Source: Chrysogorgia sp. JL179-B06 (lineage: Eukaryota; Cnidaria; Anthozoa; Scleralcyonacea; Chrysogorgiidae). Taken from it: a DNA stretch of 64,000 nt. Both the position numbers and the translations under genes were made by a program. Each line of letters opens with the position of its first letter. Position 1 is the stretch's first letter. The stretch is taken from assembly GCA_035772405.1 (NCBI GenBank), contig JAYKKM010000122.1, positions 3,351,001-3,415,000 on the forward strand. The letters run 5' to 3'. The notes under the pieces were generated by a model. It ran no database searches. It had not been told where the DNA came from and worked only from the letters and a program-made list of their open reading frames with translations. Shown piece by piece: positions 47,507 to 56,899 of this stretch.

Positions 47507-47678
47507 GCGGATTTAGAAGTTAGTCGCATAAATTAGACACTCCATGAACAACCCTATTGGTTATGCTTTTCTTAAGAATAATTCAGAACAACAACCTATC
47601 CAATAGGATTGTTATTCACAGGTATTTTGAATTGCAAATTATAAATCTAATTTATGCGACTAACTTCTAAATCCGCGG
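47507..47678. mobile_element. Palindromic MITE, GCGGATTTAGAAGTTAGTCG ends
   Basis: About 31 bp at each end are perfect inverted copies (GCGGATTTAGAAGTTAGTCG and onward). Comparison with the right arm of the host element (GACAAAAGGTGATAGTTTTGGCAG) shows where it inserted. Confidence 0.85.
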
Positions 47679-48359
47679 TTTTGGCAGATTTTTTTTGCTT
47701 TTACTGAGATAAAAGTTTAGATTTTAACTTGTTTATTTAACAACTCAGTTCAACTTCCTGCCTACCAATTTTCCGACGTCAATTCAATAAACTTTCCGAG
47801 AAAATCAATGTTGACTGCATCGTTGAAGATTTCAGGTACGGATATTAATACTACGTTTGTTTAAAAGCACAATGTTTGACCATGAACCACTGTCATCGCT
47901 TTCAACATAAAACCATTCTAATAATATGAATGAAATCACTGACAATCATTTGAACTGCGTGTTAGACAAAAGTTTTTTTTCGTGTTCTTTTCCAATGGTC
48001 GATACAGTACTGTCATGGCTATCCTAGCTAAAGTTTTCTTCAAAACAGACTGCAAAAATTCGTGGTATAAAGAAACAAACCGTATAAGAATTATGAAATA
48101 ACGTTTATATATATCTTTCAATTCTTATTTCTGTTTGCTGTTAAGTAATTGCAAATTGTGTTGAAAGTTTGAAAACTGTGGTTTATTATGGGAAGTCAAG
48201 TTATTTTGTTGAAAGTTTAAAATTGAAGGCTGTGTTCAACAAGTGAATATTTGGCAGATAATTTAAGTCTTATCCTGACCTTCTGGTAAAAAAAATCGTT
48301 TGGACAAAAATACAGGAAATAGCCATATATATTCCGGCTCGATTTCCATATAAATATCC

Positions 48360-48490
48360 CCAAATTTAAAACATAGTGGCTAACCCAAACCTTACCGCTA
48401 ACCCAAACCTTACCCTAATCCTAACCCTAACCCAAACCTTACCCTAATCCTAACCCTAACCCTCCACCTAATATATACCAACCCTAACTC
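48360..48490. repeat. Degenerate telomere-like CCCTAACCC tract
   Basis: Mixed CTAACCCTAACCC, CCAAACCTTACC and CCTAATCC blocks. Similar short tracts are at 4130-4190 and 25258-25350. They look like interstitial simple repeats related to the animal telomere unit and do not mark a chromosome end. Confidence 0.6.
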
Positions 48491-49019
48491 TTACGATAAT
48501 GTTTTATTTTAGAAATAACAGCTGATTTTAATTTCGACTTTTACTACCGATAGTCTATGTGACGTCATTTCGGGATTTTATATGGAAATTCAACCCATAT
48601 TGAAATTCAACCCATATTCCAAACAACCCAATTAATTTTATTTTGCTGGTTAAATAACAGTACTTCCTTAGAGATTATAGATGGGATCAATAATAAGTTG
48701 TGGCTTTCAACTGTAGGCAAAATAAATTCTTGTACTGAATTCCCAAGCCACATACTATAATATTGGCTTTTCTCCCACACTGAAGTTAAATTGATTGATT
48801 AAGATTCTTGGGGGATAATGTTACTGCATGGTTGATTCAGTGCAAATAATTTGTGGCAAATTATTAATTGTGCTGATAAATAGTACTATACAAATAGATA
48901 CCTGGAGGACACTATAGGCATATGCCAGGGGCTCCACAATTAGTGTCCGTGTTTTTGCCAGTATGACATAATGTGTGATAATGTGTCATAATTATAGTGT
49001 TGTTGCATGTCATGGTGTG

Positions 49020-49820
49020 CAACCCTCGAAATTCGCCTCGGCACTCGGCAATTGCCGAGGCAAATGCCGAGGCAAATCGTAGTTTGCCTCGGTTTGCCAT
49101 ATAACTTGAAATTCAAATCTGTAGGTTAAAATTAGCACGGCCTATAGCTACAATGTTAGAACATAATTGTAGGCAAGGAAAATTTCTCAATTCGGCGAAT
49201 TCACTCCCTGTATGTCGCTGGATTACATCATAACGTTCGATGCTATATCGTATCATATCTGTCATGACGTATTGGCCATATAGGACCGCGGGCGCGAATA
49301 GGACCGCGGGCGCGAATACGTTAAAAAAACGTTTTTTTATTGTTTTTCACACGAACTATGCATGTTTATATTTGCATAATATGAACAATAATATATTAAA
49401 ATATAGTGACGACTGAAACTCAAAATGAATATTCCGATATGGTAAAGAAGGCAACTGTCGAGAAGTGGCAGACTCTTACGTCTAAGGTCTTACCAGTTAC
49501 CATGTTCTCGTTTGAGTTACCGCTCAGCTGAGCTCGCACAATTTTATTTATCGTAATTCTGTGTACTGTGTATCACTTCTTTGTTCGAATCGTTGTCATC
49601 GACGTCGGCTGCCGCTCGTTATTATATTCGTTATAATAACTTCCGTATGTACTTTACTTTATTACAACTGCCGACGTGAATGCCGAAGTAATTGCCGAAG
49701 GAATTTAAGGTGATTTCATTGTGCGCCTTGGCAAAAACAATTGCCGAGGCAAACTCGAAAATTATCGAAAGCCTTCGGCAATTATTTGCCGAGGCAAAAA
49801 TAGTTGAATTTCGAGGGTTG
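49020..49820. mobile_element. hAT-like MITE with GCCGAGGCAAA subterminal repeats
   Basis: Ends CAACCCTCGAAATTC and GAATTTCGAGGGTTG. GGTGTG occurs just outside both ends. TGCCGAGGCAAA-type palindrome-rich units cluster within 100 bp of the left end (49038-49105) and again near the right end (49665-49800). No transposase. The element class is inferred from its ends. Confidence 0.75.
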
Positions 49821-49959
49821 GGTGTGTGGACGTGTTATCGAGAGCTACGACTTTCGTACAAATTATAATTTATATTATTATATAAGAATTCAGAATAACA
49901 AGATTCTTTACCAGCTACCTATGTTAACCATCCTATTTTTGTGTTTATTCATGATATTA

Positions 49960-50420
49960 TCAAGATCTAGCATCGCAGGGTCGCGGGTTCAATTCCTGAC
50001 CGGAAGGCCGCTAAGTTGCATTTTTCGCAACTGGTCCCGGTTAGGTCTTAAAATGTATATATTTACACACTCGAAATTTTCCTTCACCATAAATCCTTAG
50101 TACCTGTTGTTCAATCGAGTGAAATGCCCAATATTACCTGTAACATACCAGAATCTTATCCCGGCATTACCACCGTTATATACAGGACTTGTGACTAAGG
50201 CTCTCGGCAACGGCTTCCGTAGCTCAGTGGTCAGAGCACTGCACTAGCATCGCAGGGTCGCGGGTTCAATTCCTGACCGGAAGGCCGCTAAGTTGCATTT
50301 TTCGCAACTGGTCCCGGTTAGGTCTTAAAATGTATATATTTACACACTCGAAATTTTCCTTCACCATAAATCCTTAGTACCTGTTGTTCAATCGAGTGAA
50401 ATGCCCAATATTACCTATTG
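49960..50420 (+). mobile_element. tRNA-Ala-like SINE, tandem pair (family S1)
   Basis: The full head at about 50209-50282 has A-box GTAGCTCAGTGG, a CTAGCAT loop (AGC anticodon-like) and B-box GGTTCAATTCC, with GGCTTCC/GGAAGGC able to pair as the acceptor stem. The body has the GTTGCATTTTTCGCAACTGG hairpin. 49970-50139 is repeated almost exactly at 50251-50418, a 281-bp period, so the first copy lacks its 5' head. Confidence 0.8.
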
Positions 50421-50542
50421 CCAGTTCAGCCTGGCTTCAGATCAGCTTGAATCATTATGGATCAGTATAGGTCTAATTGGTCTCATGTAAATGCTTAAAT
50501 AGTGATTTTAATGGAGACCAATGTGGATTCATACTCATGGAC

Positions 50543-51106
50543 CAGGGTTCAAAATGGCTGTCGGCTGTAGCCGGCATTTTCAAGACGCTAGCCGGCGACT
50601 TTTAAATCGAAAAACTTTTCAACAAAAATTAACTTTCCGATGTCGCACTAAATTAATTTTGAATTTGTTGAAAAAGACCGTTGAATTTTCTATTATTGCT
50701 GCTAATCTTCTATCTTGTAAACAGTATTAAATGTGGAGAATCGAGATTCGCGATTTCAGCGGAGCCTGCAGTCAGGTATTTGGCGCATGTTCTGTTCTTG
50801 TTGATGTTTATGTTGGACTAATAGCCATGTAATGAGGAAATACGCACAGTTTGTACAATAATAAAACACTTTTGTTCTTTTAAAAGCTATTTTTCTGCTA
50901 GAAATGGCATTATATAACTAAAGTGTTTCTTGGGTGGGCTCATTGTATTTCTGTGGACTCCCGTAGCAGCACTGATCTAGAAATAGTGCGTAGCAGGCAT
51001 TCGTAAATACTAAACAGCACGTACCAAAACAGCCGGCACAAAAAATGTACATATATAAAACAGCCTACAAAAATATCTAAATCCAAAATATTTATTTTGA
51101 ACCCTG
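50543..51106. mobile_element. hAT-like MITE, CAGGGTTCAAAATGG ends
   Basis: CAGGGTTCAAAATGG at the left is mirrored by ATTTTGAACCCTG at the right. TGGAC lies outside both ends. AGCCGGC motifs repeat near the left end (TGTAGCCGGCATTTTC, GCTAGCCGGCGAC), and CAGCCGGCAC occurs on the right side. Confidence 0.75.
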
Positions 51107-51877
51107 TGGACCATGCCCAATTCAGTCTCTTCCTAATCAGGCCCAAACTAAACTTAAGAACTGATTGGCCATCTATAACGGGCATCAGTAATCTCTTAGA
51201 AAAATACGTTTTAAAAACGAGACCCATATACCACTTAAGTTGACTTCAAAATTATGTTTCTTTTATGCATACTGTATGATTTATTTACCTTATCCTGCAG
51301 TTACAGTGTATTTGGAATAGGTTATACTTACATTAACTGATTACTGTATTTTTTGTCCAGACAATTATTTATTGGAAATTAATATATAGAAAAGGTTTTG
51401 TTGTGCTAGAAGACCAAGAGTCCAAGATAAGACTTAAATTATCTGCCAAATATTCACTTGTTGAACACAGCCTTCAATTTTAAACTTTCAATTTTAAACT
51501 TTCAACAAAATAACTTGACTTCGCATTATTAAACCACAGTTTTCAAACTTTCAACACATAATATTTGCACATTACTTAACAGCAAACAGAAATAAGAATT
51601 GAAAGATATATATAAACGTTATTTCATAATTCTTATACGGTTTGTTTCTTTATACAACGAATTTTTGCAGTCTGTTTTGAAGAAATCTTTAGCTGGAAAA
51701 GAACATGAAAAAAACCTTTTGTCTAACACGCTAGCCTTGTACAATGCCCAAATACAGTTCAAATGATTGTCAGTGATTTCATTCATATTATTAGAATGGT
51801 TTTATGTTGAAAGCGATGACAGTGGTTCATGGTCAAACATTGTGCTTTTAAACAAACGTAGTATCCATACCTGAAAT

Positions 51878-53410
51878 TAGGCTGTTGCGATATATCGAAA
51901 TATCGATAATTATCGATATTTTTTGAATATCGGTTATTCGATATTTGAATTTAAAGAAAACCGAAATATCGATAATATCGAAATCTACACGGTATTATCG
52001 AAATCTATATACGGTATTATCGAAATCTATACGGTATTATCGGTATTGTGCGAACGCTGAAGCCGAATATCACTGATTCTCACTGAAACTTCTGTTACGG
52101 AAATTAATAGAAACTCATTGCAGTTTATCGGGTGAGACAAAACGAGACTTTGTTTGTTTCCGGCCAAATTTGTCACATATTGTCATGACTTAGCGTGAAG
52201 ACGGCTAATCACTAATGCATTTTCAATTCCCAAGGCGCACATTTTACAAGCTAGACTGTCGCAGTCTATTGAAATAATTTTGTCCACGATGAGTCAGCAA
52301 GCTCGAAATAGAATATAAGAATAAATCGAATATGTTTGTGACAGTTATACAGTATATCCCGACTCATTCGGCAATCGATATCTCCGGACTCGTTTGTTAG
52401 TTTTTGCTCTTGCACCCGAAAATTTACCGTAAAATCGATATCAACATGCCAAGCGCTGTTTGGAACCATTTTAAGAAGGGAAAAGATGACCTCGAGTGTC
52501 AAATATGCGGGAAAATCGTGAAGAACAAGTGTGGGAATACTACAAACCTTATGTCCCATCTGAAGACAAGTCATTACATGGTATACAAGACCTTGGAAAA
52601 GAAGAAACAACAAGCTTCCTCGCCTCTTCGAACCGCAGTCTCTTCAACTACCGTTTTGGAAGGCAACGAACGTTCACATGGAACGCCATCGCAGCCAAGC
52701 ATTATGGAGGTGGAACTGAAACAAACCCCGTTACAGTCAAGCAGCAAACGCGCGAAAGAAATAACAGATGTTAATCATGTTATCACGCATTTCTTGGCAA
52801 AAGACAGCATTCCGTTTAATGCCGTCGAACGACCCGGGTTCAAACGTTTACTCAATGCAATTGGAGACGAACCATGTCAACCACCGTCGCAGAAAGTGAG
52901 GAAGACGCTTGGTTCCCTTACTAGCATCCGGAAGTCGTCGCAAATGCCATCGGTGGCACAATCGCCGCGGGATCGATTGCACAAGGAGATGGAGAGATAC
53001 ATCAAGCAAGAAACAATCGACGGCGATGACGACCCTTTGGTTTGGTGGAAGTACCGTGTGCGCGACTTTCCGTTGCTTAATAAGCTGGCACGAAAATATC
53101 TCGCAATTCCTGCCAGCAGCTCACCGTCTGAGAGACTTTTTAGTAAAGCCGGTCAGATTGTGACCTCACAGAGGGCTCAGTTAAAGCCAGACCAAGCTAA
53201 CATGCTTGTGTTTCTGGCAGAAAACTTGTAAATAGTGTATATTGGGAATTGTTTAACAATATATAGATGTTTTTCATTAAATTAAAATTATATCCTAGCC
53301 GACTGGCCTCATGTGACATGTGAAAATTTGATTTAAAAATTAATGAATTTCCATCGCGTAAAAATATCGATATTATCGATTTTTTTTTTTCGATATCGAT
53401 TTTCGTTTTT
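51878..53410 (+). mobile_element. hAT element, internally deleted
   Basis: It starts TAGGCTGTTGCGATATATCG, followed by many ATATCGATAATATCG blocks. It ends in matching ATCGATATTATCG blocks and a T-run. CCTGAAAT before and TTTGAAAT after the element are an imperfect 8-bp target duplication; removing the element restores the right arm of the 6-kb host element. It encodes a short BED/hAT protein (52446-53231). Confidence 0.8.
52446..53231 (+). CDS. BED-finger plus hAT dimerisation protein, catalytic core deleted
   Basis: The ATG at 52446 opens MPSAVWNHFKKGKDDLECQI, a BED zinc finger (CQIC...HLKTSH, residues about 1-50). After a Ser-rich linker (residues about 55-180) the frame passes into the hAT C-terminal dimerisation region: DPLVWWKYRVRDFPLLNKLA, then IPASSSPSERLFSKAG. 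It ends at TAA 53229-53231 (261 residues). Intact hAT transposases are 600 residues or more, so the RNase H-like DDE core is missing. Yet the frame is open throughout. Such a product could bind element ends and dimerise, and might act as a repressor. Confidence 0.85.
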   Translation: MPSAVWNHFKKGKDDLECQICGKIVKNKCGNTTNLMSHLKTSHYMVYKTLEKKKQQASSPLRTAVSSTTVLEGNERSHGTPSQPSIMEVELKQTPLQSSSKRAKEITDVNHVITHFLAKDSIPFNAVERPGFKRLLNAIGDEPCQPPSQKVRKTLGSLTSIRKSSQMPSVAQSPRDRLHKEMERYIKQETIDGDDDPLVWWKYRVRDFPLLNKLARKYLAIPASSSPSERLFSKAGQIVTSQRAQLKPDQANMLVFLAENL

Positions 53411-53553
53411 TTTGAAATCTTCAACGATGCAGTCAACATTGATTTTCTCAGAAGGTTTATTGAATTCTAAGTTGAAATCTAAACTTTTCTCTCAGTAAAA
53501 GCAAAAATAATCTGCCAAAACTATCACCTTTTGTCTTCTCAAAATAGAACTTT

Positions 53554-54855
53554 TAGGTGTTTTCGTACTCGGGCCCCACGCGGTTTGCCACACAAAAATG
53601 TTTTTCAAGATGGCCGATTTATGGGTCTTATTCATGGTAGCGACCACTGACCACTGATTTTTTTAAAGGTTTTAAACTAATTAAACACTGGATATCCATA
53701 TAATCAAAGCAATTGTTAAACCATACAGGTAGAAAACATTTGTTATGTCCAGCGAAATTACTTTACTTAGTATTTATATATACAAGAACGTATTGTTGGC
53801 GAATAAAAATTGAAACTCAAATGACATTCTTCAAAAACACTCACAACATTTTTTAAAAGCAAAGAAATTTCCTGAATACTTTTTTTATACACTTTGAAGA
53901 AGTTTTATTGTCTTTTACATAGAATTCGATAACATTTACTAACTTTGACCACCTTATTTTTCATTACCACAGGAAATTAGAAGCATTGATATTTTAAGTA
54001 GTTTTAAGTCAGCGCTTTAAGGCTTTTCTTTTTTAAAATTAATAGTTTTTTATTCATATAGTGGTAATATATATGTAGTATAGGCTTTATCTTATGATGA
54101 AACATTACTGTAATTAGTTTAATATGCAGGTGGATCATTAATGTTCAAATCCATTGTTCTTATGCATAGTAACATTAAGAATATATTGTTGTAAGAGCAT
54201 TGAGACTATTGTATAATGCTCCTAATACGTCTTTATTATTATTATTATTTAAAAAACCATTCTTGCGACAAAAAAACACACGCAAAATTAAAAATAACAG
54301 CTTGGCCGTAAAATCACAGCCGAAGAATCTGGTGAGCTATCGAGCAGCACATTTTGTTGAATTAGTGAACTAAATACTAAACAAATAACCTGGTCAACAT
54401 TCCCGTTTTTATACCACAAAAAAACGAAGAAAATATTATAAATGAAAGAAATACAACCAACAAAATTAAAACATGAATCATTTGCCTTGCTTTACTCCTT
54501 CAAAACCTTCAAAACTGGTAAACAACTCCAAATATGGAGTTATCACCCTTGGGAGAATTTACCTTTGACTTGCATTTCGCGGACGACTGGCTAAATATTT
54601 CTCAAACTAAACCAAATCTCTTCCTAATGTTTATCAACTTGTTGGTGTATGCTTAAACAATTATGCACCTCAGTGTCGGTGAATATACTTATTCTGTGCA
54701 GCCGTATAAATCGGGTGAACAGTGATAACAGTTCAGTTTTTAAATTCCGGTCAGTGGTCGTCCCCATGAAAAAGACCCATATTTCCGCCATTTTGTTGGG
54801 GACACTTTCCGTAACATAAAGTTAATGGAGCACGCAGTCCAGTTATATATAGGTC
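53554..54855. other. Unassigned A+T-rich stretch
   Basis: No gene is recognised. It includes GATGGCCGATTT near 53612 and a short (ATT)n run at about 54235-54250. Homology with ESCO copy A resumes at about 54860. Confidence 0.5.
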
Positions 54856-54859
54856 AGTG

Positions 54860-55340
54860 ACCAATACATGTACATTAAATTTTGATAAATTGGGATGACA
54901 ATTGGATGAAACATTGATAAAAATCTGTCTGTAAGCTTCTCCATGTCGAAGAAATGAACGAAAAAAAGGCTTGATTGCGCTCATTATATTATAACCTTAT
55001 AGTATGCAAATCTTTAATATTTACAAACAAGCCATTCAGCCCTTTAAGCCGTTGCAATTAATAGCTCAAAATGCGGTCAAACAAACCAGATTTGACTCAC
55101 AAATGATTGCAAATGAGCAATTTTCTTTTGTTATGGCTGAAATAATTATTGGTAAATACGGACAAACATGGGTACTGACGTCATCTCGACAAAGTGTTAT
55201 TGATCACAAAACAACGGGCTTGTTTATACAAAAGCCAAAAGGTGCACTCAACGGAACAAATGCAATCAAACATTTTATTCATTCAAGAGAGACCATTTAT
55301 AGACATGTAGGTCTGGTCGACAGCGGGTTGCACTAAGCCA
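54860..55340 (+). repeat. Copy B equivalent of the 11.3-11.8 kb segment
   Basis: Nearly identical to 11318-11800, including the 110-residue ORF (55004-55336). It marks where duplication homology resumes after the inserted DNA. Confidence 0.8.
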
Positions 55341-55586
55341 ATTACTCAGGTCTGAGTGCCTTCTAGTTTATATATAAAATAGGAATCCTAACCTTACAAC
55401 GATCACACCTTATGAAGAAGCTAGATTGGAGTGTCGAAAAATTAATGAGTCATGGACACTTAACTTTTAAAGTTACGTTCCTTTGACCTGAGAGCGTCAA
55501 ACTAGGTCTGATTTATGTGGATTATTCTTTGACGAAATCCAGCTGCTATAGCATTAGTATCTTTTTTTGCTTGTTTTTTTATTCAG

Positions 55587-56289
55587 GATCTTGGTCAAAA
55601 GGACTTTGGACATGTGACGTGCCAGACTTGTAACTACTGGGGGGCCCAGCCTGAAGACGAGGCTGATCATTTGAAATTCCATAGCAAGTTTGTCACTGGT
55701 CTTAGGTTTCTGGTATGCTGGTGCCATTGATAGATTGTTTTGATACACAGTACCACCAAATTATAAGATAGATCTTTCTAACAGTACATATATGTTACAT
55801 GAGACTCAAGCATATACAGTAATACAAATCAAAAACTCCTAAAGGTTCGGTGTACTGCCAAAATAGTATGTGGATCGCCCAGCTACTAGGCAAGTGTAGT
55901 AACCCTCGCCATGTTTTAAGCAGTTTTGTTAAAATGTTTAGGGTTGGAAAACTGAACGCGTTGTTGACCAATTTGATGATGGACGTATCATTGTCGTCTT
56001 ACCACATGATAATTTTACACACCAAAGGAAGGTATTGTACAGTACATGTATATAATCAAATCTAGAAACAATACACTTATAGTTTCCCGTTACTTTCCGA
56101 ATTTTACGGTCCACGGTGTTTTCTGCAAAAAGATTTCATGCATGTACAAAATGAAGCGAGATCTCAGCGTAAAAGCATTTGTTTTTGCGATTTCTTTTTT
56201 AAAAGGTGACTGATGTAAGAAGAGTTGTAGAGAACGAACTTGGTCTTGGTTTTTGTCCAGAAACATCGCTACAAATTCCAGACTCCCAG
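55587..56289 (+). pseudogene. ESCO: ESCO copy B, zinc-finger and linker exons
   Basis: 55587-55712 encodes DLGQKDFGHVTCQTCN, then YWGAQPEDE in place of copy A's MVYTRAQPEDE, and HLKFHSKF. 55942-56031 encodes GWKTERVVDQF with one Asn/His change. 56206-56289 encodes VTDVRRVVENELGLGF with a 6-nt in-frame gain and ends in CAG. Splice sites are intact. Confidence 0.85.
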
Positions 56290-56899
56290 GTAAATTTTGA
56301 GTTTAATCCTTTTCAATTTTAAATGTAAACTTTTGTGTTTAAAACTCTATATTCCTGCATGCATTTTTTTTTTTTTTAAATAAAATATTTAAACAGGATT
56401 TCCATTTCAGTAATTAAAACTGCTATCAACATGGGTCTTGTTTGCATTGTTTCAAACAACACAGCAAATTGGAGTTCTTTATAATGTTTTCCTTACGGCA
56501 AATCATCCAAATCAATTTATTATTATCATAATTTTTCCACCTCTGTCGGAAGGAAAAGTTGTTTCGGCTTGTCTGTTCCTGGTCAAACGAGAATGCGAGT
56601 TGACGAGAATTGGTAGACGAGAATTTTTATGAGAGTTGTTTCGACTCTCCTTGCATGCTATGCTCTTAGTCAAATGAGAATGAGAGTTGAGAGATGCTGA
56701 ACAAGAGTTTTTATGACAGTTGTTTCAACTCTCTTTGCTCCTGCTCGAACAAGAATGACAGTTGACGAGAGCTATAGTAGACAAGAGTTTTTATGAGAGT
56801 TGTTGCGACTGTCCTTGCTCTTATAGTCAAATGAGAATGAGAGTTGATGGACAAGAAATTTGTATGAGAGTTGTTTCGTCTCCCCTTTAGCCTGCGAGC

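Larger units (their letters stand above)
47477..53553. mobile_element. 6-kb inverted-repeat element with internal nested transposons
   Basis: The left arm (47477-48285) is mirrored at 51405-51877 plus 53411-53553; the gap in the right arm is a hAT insertion. The left arm in turn contains a palindromic MITE at 47507-47678. Between the arms lie two hAT MITEs and a tandem pair of SINEs. No transposase belonging to this element was recognised. It sits inside ESCO copy B between the N-terminal fragment and the zinc-finger exon. Confidence 0.8.

Noticed and set aside
48360..48490. Chromosome end (telomere)
   Set aside because: The CCCTAA-like tract is short, degenerate and internal, with ordinary sequence on both sides.
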